From the NCBI RefSeq assembly GCF_031844845.1, contig NZ_JAVRMB020000110.1, positions 1-14,428 of the forward strand: DNA of 14,428 nucleotides, read 5' to 3'. Made by a program: the position numbers and the translations under genes. Shown piece by piece: positions 1 through 6,243 of the stretch. This DNA comes from Endozoicomonas sp031844845. GTDB lineage: Bacteria > Pseudomonadota > Gammaproteobacteria > Pseudomonadales > Endozoicomonadaceae. The notes below the pieces were generated by a model. It was not told the origin of the DNA. It did no database searches and worked only from the letters and a program-made list of their open reading frames with translations. How positions within the stretch are numbered: the stretch's first letter is position 1; each line of letters opens with the position of its first letter.

Positions 1-132
1 TCCCGCCATACTGGTATCCACAAAGGTCATCCCTGTGGTGGCCAACTGGGCGCCCATAATTGGCCCGGCCAGATAAAGCAGTTCACGAAGCTCCGCTCGA
101 TAGCGGGCAAAGGCGGATTGGTTTGTTCTCAT
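1..132 (-). CDS. MATE-family multidrug efflux transporter, N-terminal fragment
   Basis: The minus strand encodes 44 codons from an ATG at 132-130, open to the window edge. The peptide begins MRTNQSAFARYRAELRELL and continues LAGPIMGAQLATTGMTFVDT, then SMAG. A short polar head followed by a first membrane helix with a P-x3-AQ-x3-T-x4-VDT-x-MAG pattern is typical of the start of NorM/MdtK-type MATE transporters. These export cationic drugs across the inner membrane in exchange for Na+ or H+. An in-frame TGA lies three codons upstream, so this ATG is the first possible ATG start. No strong Shine-Dalgarno is visible. The gene is divergent from mutM across a 428-bp gap. The family call is fairly secure from this helix alone; substrate and exact subfamily cannot be judged because the rest lies outside the window. 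Confidence 0.8.
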   Translation of the reverse strand, partial: MRTNQSAFARYRAELRELLYLAGPIMGAQLATTGMTFVDTSMAG

Positions 133-560
133 TTTCGCTCATAGGTTCAAGCCCCATCACCATACAGACCCGGGGCAACAGGGCCTTATATTCTATCAGC
201 GAATTAATAAATAGCTGGATGGATAATTTCGAAATATTACGCGGTGTTTATCCCTACTCAGCCGTTTAATCATGACTCATTTCCGGAAAGCTGGGATACT
301 CTCCCTCAATCACGAATAACCGTCATAAGTATTTTTTCAAAACAACTGTCCCATTTTAAAAGAAGGGGAACCACAAAGGCACAAAGTTTTTTTGGTTGTT
401 CTCACGCTGCGCGTGGAACAAACCAACCCCCCTTCTTTTCTTTGTGCCTTTGTGTCTTTGTGGTTCAACGCTTATGGCCCGGCCCGAACGGAGTTTGGAG
501 TTACAGAATATGGGGAAGTTATTTCCAGACAATTCCTAAGTACAATCGGGGCAAATGAAT
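133..560. other. Divergent intergenic region between the MATE gene and mutM
   Basis: This 428-bp gap must hold the promoters of both divergent genes, but I cannot place a convincing -35/-10 pair. Its main content is a palindromic repeat at 344-507, listed separately. The reading frames across it are low-complexity passages through that repeat and have no ribosome binding sites, so I call no gene here. The stretch 509-540 resembles 3958-3991 upstream of ftnA and may be the tail of a dispersed element. Confidence 0.6.
344..507. repeat. CACAAAG-rich palindromic dispersed repeat, copy 1
   Basis: This is a roughly 164-bp element with a near-identical second copy at 3285-3454. The left arm contains ACCACAAAGGCACAAAG and the right arm CTTTGTGCCTTTGTGTCTTT followed by GTGGTT, which is close to its reverse complement. 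The arms are built from short CACAAAG units. Between them is a second nested palindrome, GGTTGTTC...GAACAAACC, with CACGC...GCGTG at its centre. Transcribed, it would fold into one long cruciform-like hairpin. There is no transposase gene inside, so it resembles a MITE or a REP-type element. This copy has one CACAAAG unit fewer in its left arm than the second copy. Confidence 0.85.
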
Positions 561-1376
561 ATGCCTGAATTACCAGAAGTTGAAACGACCCGGCGGGGTA
601 TAGAGCCTCATATTGAAGGACATACGATTCAAGAGGTTATTGTTCGCGAATCCAGACTTCGCTGGCCCGTGCCTGATAACATTAATAAAATTCTGAGCGG
701 TAAAACCATCCGTCAGGTGAAAAGAAGGGCAAAATACCTGCTACTGGATACAGGCTCTGGTCATCTTATTGTGCATCTCGGTATGTCGGGTAGCCTGAGA
801 GTATTGAAAACCGATACCCCTGTGGGAAAACACGACCACATCGATATAATTTTCACCGATGGTCAGCGACTCAGATATACAGACCCCCGCCGCTTTGGTG
901 CCGTTCTCTGGTCTGAAAGCCCTCTCAATGAACATAAGCTCCTGAAAAACCTTGGACCAGAACCCCTTGACAGTGAGTTCACTACCGAGCGCCTTTATCA
1001 AATGTCACGGGGAAAAAGCCAGCCGGTAAAGACCTTCATCATGGATAACAAAGTGGTGGTGGGCGTTGGTAATATTTACGCCAGCGAAGCGCTTTTTAAA
1101 GCCGGTATTCGTCCCGACCGGGCCTGTGGAAAAATCTCCCGAAACCGTTATGAACGACTGGTTCAATCTATAAAGGTAACGCTGACAAAGGCGATTGAGC
1201 AGGGAGGCACCACACTGCGGGACTTCGTGGGTGGCGATGGCAAACCCGGCTACTTCAAGCAGGAGCTTACCGTCTACGGACGTGCAGGCCAGCCATGCCT
1301 TACCTGTGGAAAAACCATTCAGGAAATAAAACTGGGAAACCGGAGTAGCTGCTATTGCAGTCACTGCCAGCGTTAA
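561..1376 (+). CDS. mutM: Formamidopyrimidine-DNA glycosylase (Fpg/MutM)
   Basis: A bifunctional base-excision repair enzyme that removes 8-oxoguanine and formamidopyrimidines from DNA and cuts the strand by beta,delta-elimination. The ATG at 561 is chosen over the ATG at 555 because the enzyme's nucleophile is the N-terminal proline exposed after Met removal, and only the 561 start gives MPELPEVE. A GGGG at 548-551 is suitably spaced. The product is 271 residues, against 269 in E. coli. Visible features are Pro2 and Glu3, Lys58 (K57 in processed numbering), VVVGVGNIYASEALF in the helix-two-turn-helix region, GDGKPGYF, and a C-terminal zinc finger C246-x2-C249-x16-C266-x2-C269. All key residues are present. 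The neighbouring genes are unrelated, so it is probably transcribed on its own. Confidence 0.97.
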   Translation: MPELPEVETTRRGIEPHIEGHTIQEVIVRESRLRWPVPDNINKILSGKTIRQVKRRAKYLLLDTGSGHLIVHLGMSGSLRVLKTDTPVGKHDHIDIIFTDGQRLRYTDPRRFGAVLWSESPLNEHKLLKNLGPEPLDSEFTTERLYQMSRGKSQPVKTFIMDNKVVVGVGNIYASEALFKAGIRPDRACGKISRNRYERLVQSIKVTLTKAIEQGGTTLRDFVGGDGKPGYFKQELTVYGRAGQPCLTCGKTIQEIKLGNRSSCYCSHCQR

Positions 1377-1447
1377 GACACTGCCTGCAATAAGGACAGG
1401 TTCAAAGAAGGAACGTCATGAAAACCGGTACATGGTTTCAATGTGTT

Positions 1448-1546
1448 TGACATGCAGGTTGGGTCGAACGGAGTGAGCCCCAACAATTTACCGATGATTA
1501 CAGATAGTTTGTTGAGGCTCGAATTCGCTCGTCCCAACCTGCGTCA
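1448..1546. repeat. CAGGTTGGG inverted repeat between convergent genes
   Basis: The arms TGACATGCAGGTTGGG and CCCAACCTGCGTCA enclose a second imperfect palindrome, TCGAACGGAGTGAGCCCCAAC facing GTTGAGGCTCGAATTCGCTC. The whole would fold into a long hairpin about 99 bp across. It lies between the 3' ends of mutM (plus) and the secreted-protein gene (minus). It could therefore act as a two-way transcription barrier, although it has no T-tract. The GTTGGG...GAGC...CCCAAC style resembles palindromic repeats common in proteobacterial genomes; that comparison is from memory. Confidence 0.75.
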
Positions 1547-1572
1547 CCTGTCAATTTCAATGAAATCACGTA

Positions 1573-2298
1573 CTACTCAACCGCCGTTAGTACCACTTTT
1601 ATTTTGTTCAGATACAGCGTGGTTTTGCCTTCAAAGCCGGAGTCAAACCCCAGCATCAGCCAGAGTCTTTTATTTTCATCGGTAGTGACGGAGAACAGCT
1701 GCTCTTTACTGTTTCTGGTAACGATAGCGTAGGGGCTGCAACCACAGGTATCAATACTGTCTGAACCAATATCCCCTAAAACCAGCACATCTTTGCCTCC
1801 CTGAATCTGATTACCCTTATCGATATTCAGGCGCATATAACTCCCGGATGCCACCGGCTCTTCTACCGTCAGGCCTGTCTTAACCGTTACGCCATTTGGT
1901 GCCCCCCCAATACCTGCACAACCCTCACTGGCAACATTGCTTGCGAATTCAACAGAAAATTGAGCGTAGTACGTCGTATATTCAGTCAAACCATCGGAAC
2001 TGACCGGTAATTTAACAAACATAAACAAGTCATCACTGTGGTTAATTCCTGACAACATGAAACCCGTATGCTGGTTACCATCTTTATCCTGATATGTGGT
2101 CCCCGCCCTGCTCTGGAGCTCGAAGAAAGCTTCCTGACCTGACGGGAAATCGGCAAACCCGCTACGCCATCCTGATTCAGAGAAATCGTAGCTTTTAACC
2201 ACTGTTGCAGGATGCGATATACATGTCTCGTTATAATCACTGTCAAGGCTTGCGTATGACACTGTACTGATGATCAGCATGGCAATCATGTTTTTCAA
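1573..2298 (-). CDS. Predicted secreted protein of unknown function
   Basis: A 241-residue protein. The start is taken as the TTG at 2298-2296 because GGAGG sits six bases upstream of it; the next in-frame ATG, three codons further in, is too far from this site. The N-terminus is a short signal peptide with likely cleavage after VSYA (residue 16). The mature part is rich in glycine, serine and aromatic residues. It has four cysteines (26, 127, 185, 187), which could form two disulfides in the periplasm or outside the cell. Recognisable blocks are SGWRSGFADFPSG (42-54), SGINHSDDLFMFVKLPV (83-99), YAQFSVEFASNVASEGCAGI (111-130) and GFDSGFEGKTTLYLNKIKVV (217-236). I recall similar blocks in uncharacterised secreted or lipoproteins of many bacteria, with the look of a single beta-sandwich domain. 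No catalytic motif is evident. Confidence 0.8.
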   Translation of the reverse strand: MKNMIAMLIISTVSYASLDSDYNETCISHPATVVKSYDFSESGWRSGFADFPSGQEAFFELQSRAGTTYQDKDGNQHTGFMLSGINHSDDLFMFVKLPVSSDGLTEYTTYYAQFSVEFASNVASEGCAGIGGAPNGVTVKTGLTVEEPVASGSYMRLNIDKGNQIQGGKDVLVLGDIGSDSIDTCGCSPYAIVTRNSKEQLFSVTTDENKRLWLMLGFDSGFEGKTTLYLNKIKVVLTAVE

Positions 2299-2644
2299 TT
2301 TACACCTCCAGATGAGAAGATATTCTTCGTGCTCTTAGTGGTTCAAACTGAACGGTAGCCCCTGAAATTAATCGTTAGCTGCTTAATGTCTACCGTAATA
2401 GTCTGCGCTAAAGTTATGCCAGTCGATGACATTCAAGGAGATATGATTTAATTCAAGATATTTTAGTACATGAAACTTTATTCCCATGAAAAATCCACCA
2501 TAATCTGGTTCTGTTGATCTACGTTTTTTTACAAGCTGACTCAGTAAAACAAAAGTGACATACTCGACAGCACTATCGCTTCAGTAATCATTAGCCAATG
2601 CCGCACTTCAATAGAAGTGCCCCGACGTCTTTATTTCTATCCCT
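2299..2644. other. AT-rich divergent intergenic region
   Basis: This 346-bp gap separates the minus-strand secreted-protein gene from the plus-strand acyltransferase gene and must hold both promoters, though no convincing -35/-10 pair stands out. A small perfect hairpin, GCACTTC-AATA-GAAGTGC, lies at 2603-2620, just ahead of the acyltransferase start. It has no T-tract, so it is more likely a 5'-UTR structure or operator half than a terminator. No credible small gene was found. Confidence 0.5.
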
Positions 2645-3268
2645 ATGCAATCATCAATTCACAGCAACTATCATCCCCAAAACCCATTCAAGATTATCCT
2701 TGGGCGGTTTATTCTCTGGTTACTTGGGGGGTGGAAGATTGAAGGAAACCTGCCAGAGCGCATCAACAAATATGTCATTATCGTTGCACATCATACGTCC
2801 AACTGGGACTTCGTGGTTGGCGTTGCGATCAAGCTGATCACCAGAATACGGGTCCGTTTTTTTGCCAAACACTCTCTGTTTTCCTGGCCTCTGGGAGTGC
2901 TAATGCGCAGACTCGGCGGTATGCCAATCGAGCGGGATAAATCGATCAACCGGGTTGATCAGGCCATAGATGAGATGAAAAAGAGCAATCATTTTGTTCT
3001 GGTCATTGCCCCTGAAGGAACCCGTTCAAAAGTTCAACGCTGGAAAACCGGCTTTTATCATATTGCCAGGGGAGCCAATGTTCCTGTGGTGCCCATTGCC
3101 TTCGATTTTCGGGATAAAAAAGTCATTATCGGTGAGCCCATGACCATGGCTGGTGATATCCCCGCTGATTTCCATAAAATGCATGAGTTCTTTCTTTCTC
3201 ATCCCGGGAAACATCCTGAACGGGGATGTAATGGGCCATTTGACAGCCCGGACATCTACCGCCAATAA
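2645..3268 (+). CDS. PlsC-family lysophospholipid/glycerol-phosphate acyltransferase
   Basis: A 207-residue acyltransferase of the PlsC superfamily, expected to move an acyl chain onto a lysophospholipid or related alcohol at the inner membrane. The catalytic motif H-x4-D is H50-TSNW-D55. The second block FFAKHSLF (72-79) and the third block EGTR (124-127, in APEGTRSKVQRWKTGF) bind the phosphate group. A hydrophobic stretch around 16-29 could anchor it in the membrane. The HHTSNWD motif, the small size and the GKHPE tail match the short 'putative glycerol acyltransferase' branch rather than classical PlsC of about 240 residues, so the exact substrate is unknown. No Shine-Dalgarno precedes the ATG at 2645. 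An in-frame TAG at 2612-2614 limits upstream extension, and no ATG, GTG or TTG lies between them. Confidence 0.88.
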   Translation: MQSSIHSNYHPQNPFKIILGRFILWLLGGWKIEGNLPERINKYVIIVAHHTSNWDFVVGVAIKLITRIRVRFFAKHSLFSWPLGVLMRRLGGMPIERDKSINRVDQAIDEMKKSNHFVLVIAPEGTRSKVQRWKTGFYHIARGANVPVVPIAFDFRDKKVIIGEPMTMAGDIPADFHKMHEFFLSHPGKHPERGCNGPFDSPDIYRQ

Positions 3269-3284
3269 GGGTTTACCCCTGAAT

Positions 3285-3454
3285 AACTGTCCCGGTTTAA
3301 AAGAAGGGGAACCACAAAGGCACAAAGACACAAAGTTTTTTTGGTTGTTCTCACGCTGCCCGTGGAACAAACCAATCCCCTTCATTTCTTTGTGCCTTTG
3401 TGTCTTTGTGGTTCAACGCTTATGGTCCAGTCCAGCGGAGTTTGAAGCCACAGA
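3285..3454. repeat. CACAAAG-rich palindromic dispersed repeat, copy 2
   Basis: This second copy matches 344-507 over its whole length, from AACTGTCCC at the left to CACAGAA at the right, apart from scattered substitutions and small indels. Its left arm has three CACAAAG-type units where copy 1 has two, so the unit number varies between copies. The central hairpin GGTTGTTC...GAACAAACC is kept, although one base at its tip differs (CTGCCCGTG here, CTGCGCGTG in copy 1). It lies 16 bp after the acyltransferase stop and may help end that transcript. Confidence 0.85.
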
Positions 3455-3552
3455 ACATGTGAAATTTTACGCCCTTTTTCTTTCCTGCTTTTCATTCCAG
3501 GGTGGCTCCGATAGAGTGAAACAATCATAAAAAAAGACAGTAAAGGACACCC

Positions 3553-3873
3553 ATGCCTCTGATTCAATTCATCACTCATGATGGCAATCAATACGAAGCA
3601 GACATCGAAGCCGGCAGCACCCTGATGCAGGGCGCTGTGGATAACATGATTGATGGTATCCTGGCCGAATGCGGTGGTGCCCTCTCCTGCGCAACCTGTC
3701 ACTGCTATATTGATGATGCATGGATAGATGTTATTGGTCCGGCAAAAGGCGTGGAACATGAAATGCTGGATGTTGTCCGTAAGCCTAAGGAATCCAGCCG
3801 GCTAAGCTGCCAGATTGTCGTGACTGATGAGATGGAAGGTCTCGTTGTTCACCTGCCTGAGTCTCAATATTAA
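3553..3873 (+). CDS. Adrenodoxin/putidaredoxin-type [2Fe-2S] ferredoxin
   Basis: A 106-residue soluble electron carrier. The cluster ligands are C40, C46, C49 and C86, in the C-x5-C-x2-C-x36-C pattern of vertebrate-type (adrenodoxin, putidaredoxin, Isc Fdx) ferredoxins. A fifth cysteine, C51, lies close by and is probably not a ligand. The acidic stretch around 54-72 fits the interaction helix used to dock with reductases and P450-like partners. The protein ends in an aromatic residue (SQY); in putidaredoxin the C-terminal Trp matters for partner recognition, so this Tyr may have a similar role. A clear AAGGA precedes the ATG. No reductase or monooxygenase gene is adjacent. The next gene is a ferritin, which suggests, but does not show, a role in iron handling. 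Confidence 0.92.
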   Translation: MPLIQFITHDGNQYEADIEAGSTLMQGAVDNMIDGILAECGGALSCATCHCYIDDAWIDVIGPAKGVEHEMLDVVRKPKESSRLSCQIVVTDEMEGLVVHLPESQY

Positions 3874-3874
3874 A

Positions 3875-3946
3875 GGCCGTTGTCCGCTACCCGCCGCCCG
3901 TTGTCCGCAAAAGCGCAAGCAAACCCGTTTTTTTCGGGCAACGGCC
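3875..3946. repeat. GGCCGTTG palindromic repeat between the ferredoxin and ftnA genes
   Basis: GGCCGTTGTCC at 3875-3885 pairs with GGGCAACGGCC at 3936-3946 (10 of 11 positions). A second, direct copy of CCGTTGTCCGC starts near 3898 and could compete for the same partner. Inside is a small hairpin, CCCG-T7-CGGG (3924-3938). The element starts two bases after the ferredoxin stop codon, so it may stabilise or end that transcript, although no T-tract follows the main stem. Confidence 0.65.
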
Positions 3947-4015
3947 AACGTTCGTTGACATGGAGAAGTTATTTAAGGACAGTGCCTGAAGTATTAAAAC
4001 CGTCAGGAGCCCACC

Positions 4016-4531
4016 ATGCTTAGTCAGACCATGATCGACAAACTGAATGAACAGATTAACCTGGAGTTCTACTCTTCCAATCTGTACCTGCAAATGGCGT
4101 CCTGGTGTGAAAGCCATGGACTTGACGGCTGCAACCAATTTCTTCGCCGCCATGCCCGCGAAGAAATTGAACACATGCAGAAGCTCTTTGACTACGTGAA
4201 TGAGACGGGTGCCATGGCGATTCTTGGCGGTATTGATGCCCCTCCTCACGAGTACTCTTCTGTTCGTGATATTTTCCTGATGACCTACGAACATGAATGC
4301 ACAGTAACCCAAAAGATCAATGCACTGGCCCATACCGCATTTACCGGGCAGGACTACTCCACATTTAACTTCCTGCAGTGGTATGTTGCTGAACAGCATG
4401 AAGAAGAGAAGCTGTTCAAATCCATCCTCGATAAAATTGATATGATCGGTATAGATAACAAAGGGCTATATTACATTGATCAGGAAGTTGCCAAGCTGAT
4501 GAGTGTAATGTCAGAGCCTTCAGCGGGATAA
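4016..4531 (+). CDS. ftnA: Non-haem bacterial ferritin (FtnA)
   Basis: A 171-residue subunit of a 24-mer iron-storage cage in the cytoplasm. It oxidises Fe(II) and stores it as a ferric mineral. All di-iron residues of E. coli FtnA are present at the same numbers: E17, E50 and H53 (site A), E94 and Q127 (site B), and E49, E126 and E130 (site C), with Tyr24 nearby. There is no haem-binding Met in the bacterioferritin position, so it is not a Bfr. A GTCAGGAGCCCACC leader gives a good ribosome binding site at the ATG. The last five residues (EPSAG) and the stop are encoded by the first unit of an 18-bp tandem array and are not part of the usual ferritin fold. No Fur-box-like sequence is obvious upstream. 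Confidence 0.96.
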   Translation: MLSQTMIDKLNEQINLEFYSSNLYLQMASWCESHGLDGCNQFLRRHAREEIEHMQKLFDYVNETGAMAILGGIDAPPHEYSSVRDIFLMTYEHECTVTQKINALAHTAFTGQDYSTFNFLQWYVAEQHEEEKLFKSILDKIDMIGIDNKGLYYIDQEVAKLMSVMSEPSAG

Positions 4532-4621
4532 GAGCCTTCAGCGGGATAAGAGCCTTCAGCGGGATAAGAGCCTTCAGCGGGATAAGGGCCTTCAGCGGGA
4601 TAAGAGCCTTCAGTCGTATAA
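4514..4621. repeat. 18-bp tandem repeat array, six units, overlapping the ftnA stop
   Basis: The unit GAGCCTTCAGCGGGATAA is repeated end to end six times: 4514-4531, 4532-4549, 4550-4567, 4568-4585, 4586-4603 (first bases GGG instead of GAG) and 4604-4621 (degenerate, ending AGTCGTATAA). The first unit lies in frame at the end of ftnA and spells Glu-Pro-Ser-Ala-Gly-stop. As 18 is a multiple of three, every unit carries the same codons and stop, so gain or loss of units leaves the protein unchanged. The array therefore varies only the length of the 3' UTR. Confidence 0.95.
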
Positions 4622-4660
4622 AAGCGCCTGGCTTTAAAGCTAATATCTCCTGTAGCAACA

Positions 4661-4694
4661 AAGAGCCTGCCCGCTGTTTTTTGAGCGGGCTCTT
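4661..4694 (+). terminator. Hairpin terminator after ftnA and its repeat array
   Basis: AAGAG...CCCGCT pairs with AGCGGGCTCTT around a GTTTTTTG loop, with a four-base bulge on the left side. It is followed by CAATTT rather than a clean T-run, so termination may be partial. It sits 39 bp after the tandem array and before mltA, and probably separates the two transcription units. Confidence 0.6.
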
Positions 4695-4731
4695 CAATTT
4701 AACAGAATCTCATATTCCAGAAAGCACAGCC

Positions 4732-5889
4732 GTGACCTCAAAACACCAACACCAACACCAACACCATAGGCTTAATCATCCGGGCCTTTCTCTCTGGAGA
4801 AACCTGCTAAAGCCTGCATTCTTTGTCTCTTTCCTTTTGATCAGTGGTTGTGGGTTATTAAAAACAGCACCAGAACAACAGCCTGTGAAATTCAATGAGC
4901 TTAAAGGCTGGAGTCAGGAACAGGCCATTGCTGTCAGACCCGCCCTGGTGAACAGCTGCCAGCACCTGAATCGCTCAGTACTGACTGAGAAAAGCCCCTG
5001 GGGGGATTACCAGCAATGGCAGTCGCTATGCAAAGAGCTTGCCCAAACACCAGACCGGCAGCTAAAAGCCTTTTTTGAACAGAATTTTACGCCGCTGCAA
5101 ATAGGTCCTCAGGAGAAAGGCCTGTTTACCGCCTATTACTCCCCGGTAATCCCCGGTAGCCTGACGCCGACCGAAGAATATTCAATTCCTCTGTTAAAAC
5201 TCCCCCGTGATTTGGTCAAAGTTCGCCTTGCTGACTTTGGACTTAGCGGCCAGGGCCTGGTTGGCCGGGTCGAAAAAGGATTCCTCAAGCCCTATGGCAG
5301 CCGGGCAGAGATTGACCAGCAGACAACAAAAGCAAGTGACGTACTATTATGGCTGAAAAGCCCCGTCGATAAGTTCTTTCTGCAGGTTCAGGGCTCAGGC
5401 AATGTGGAGCTGTCAGATGGGACAATCATCCACGTCGGTTATGCCGGCAATAACGGCCATCATTACGTAGCCATTGGCAAAGTCCTGAAACAGCAGGGAG
5501 AGCTTGAAGACGTTTCCATGCAAACCATTCAGGCATGGCTGGCAAGAAACCCAGACAAAAGGGCGTGGCTGCTTAACCAGAATCCGCGCTACATCTTTTT
5601 CAGCTTTTCTGATGAAGGTGCTATAACAGCCCAGGGCGTGCCCGCCAGCACCCAAAGAACACTGGCGGTAGACCCAGCCTATATCCCGCTCGGCATGCCG
5701 GTATGGCTGGATACCCGCCTCACTGCTACCGGCGAGCGATTCCGGCAGATGATGGTTGCCCAGGATACTGGCAGCGCCATCAAAGGCCCGGCCCGTGGGG
5801 ATATCTATATGGGTTTTGGCAAGACGGCTGCGCTTTTGGCTGGACCACAGCAAGAGTCTGGAAAGCTTTATGTTCTGGTGCCCCGTTAA
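4732..5889 (+). CDS. mltA: Membrane-bound lytic murein transglycosylase A (MltA)
   Basis: An outer-membrane lipoprotein that cleaves peptidoglycan glycan strands to 1,6-anhydro products. I start it at the GTG at 4732, giving 385 residues. The in-frame TTG at 4681 lies inside the terminator hairpin and has no binding site; support for the GTG is only a weak AGAAAG. After a polar head containing a His-Gln tract comes a hydrophobic stretch ending in a lipobox LISGC, with the lipid-modified Cys at residue 40 and Gly at +2, which favours outer-membrane sorting. Family blocks follow in order: GLFTAYYSPVIPGS, LKSPVDKFFLQVQGSG, VGYAGNNGHHYVAIGKVL, NPRYIFFSF, LAVDPAYIPLGMPVWLDT and the C-terminal 3D domain MVAQDTGSAIKGPARGDIYMG. 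The conserved aspartates of the last block (345 and 357) include the expected catalytic acid. Confidence 0.94.
   Translation: MTSKHQHQHQHHRLNHPGLSLWRNLLKPAFFVSFLLISGCGLLKTAPEQQPVKFNELKGWSQEQAIAVRPALVNSCQHLNRSVLTEKSPWGDYQQWQSLCKELAQTPDRQLKAFFEQNFTPLQIGPQEKGLFTAYYSPVIPGSLTPTEEYSIPLLKLPRDLVKVRLADFGLSGQGLVGRVEKGFLKPYGSRAEIDQQTTKASDVLLWLKSPVDKFFLQVQGSGNVELSDGTIIHVGYAGNNGHHYVAIGKVLKQQGELEDVSMQTIQAWLARNPDKRAWLLNQNPRYIFFSFSDEGAITAQGVPASTQRTLAVDPAYIPLGMPVWLDTRLTATGERFRQMMVAQDTGSAIKGPARGDIYMGFGKTAALLAGPQQESGKLYVLVPR
4744..4767 (+). repeat. Hexanucleotide microsatellite in the MltA signal region
   Basis: Four units of CACCAA (the last is CACCAT) encode HQHQHQHH in the head of the MltA signal peptide. 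The period is two codons, so slippage would lengthen or shorten the n-region without a frameshift. Confidence 0.8.
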
Positions 5890-6243
5890 TAGAAACGCCG
5901 GCTGTATTTTCTCTGGATTCAGCGCCTTTTGAATAGAGGCTCTGAATCACCTGCTTTCGGATTACCCCTCAGGCCATCTAAACGATTTTTAATAAAACAC
6001 GTTGATTTCACCTACTGTCAGCCTGACTTTTCTTTTTATTCTCCAGACTCTCCCTGACGTATTTTCTCTGTATAAAAATCGACTTATCAGGAACTTCTGA
6101 TTCGCCAGATGATCTTACTTACATAGATATTAAGTAATATCTTTTCACATTAGAAATACGGTATTCCGCCAGTACATGGCTGGACGACCTGATCGGTTTC
6201 TATAACTCCATAAATAATCTCAAAATAACAGGGAGGTTTTGTA
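5890..6243. other. Intergenic region upstream of the orphan gene
   Basis: This 354-bp, AT-leaning gap follows mltA. No clear mltA terminator and no convincing small gene is visible. Near its 3' end are two small palindromes, GATATT-AAGT-AATATC (6126-6141) and AATAC-G-GTATT (6155-6165). They lie about 80-120 bp ahead of the next start codon, a reasonable place for operator sites. GGGAGG seven bases before the ATG at 6244 is a strong ribosome binding site. Confidence 0.5.
6126..6165 (+). promoter_or_regulatory. Pair of small palindromes, possible operator
   Basis: GATATT-AAGT-AATATC is a perfect 6-bp inverted repeat. Fourteen bases downstream is AATAC-G-GTATT, a perfect 5-bp inverted repeat. 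They lie in AT-rich sequence upstream of the orphan gene. Symmetry and position suggest regulator binding, but AT-rich DNA gives such palindromes by chance quite often. Confidence 0.3.

Noticed and set aside
244..558. 104-codon frame upstream of mutM
   Set aside because: It is mostly a reading of the CACAAAG palindrome. A similar peptide arises from the second copy at 3285-3454 because the DNA is repeated, not because a protein is conserved.
1419..1451. Tiny frame MKTGTWFQCV with a good ribosome-site-like AAGAAGGAA
   Set aside because: Ten codons running into a palindromic repeat, with no other support.
2434..2450. AAGGAGATATG followed by ATTTAA, resembling a start site
   Set aside because: The frame ends after two codons and the spacing from AAGGAG to ATG is too short.
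3887..4399. 170-codon minus-strand frame
   Set aside because: It is antisense to ftnA, which has every ferroxidase residue on the plus strand.
4514..4621. Possible CRISPR array
   Set aside because: The units are directly adjacent with no spacers, and there are no cas genes nearby.
4416..4697. Minus-strand frame encoding repeated LKALIP units
   Set aside because: It is only the reverse reading of the 18-bp tandem array and the terminator hairpin, with the end of ftnA on the other strand.
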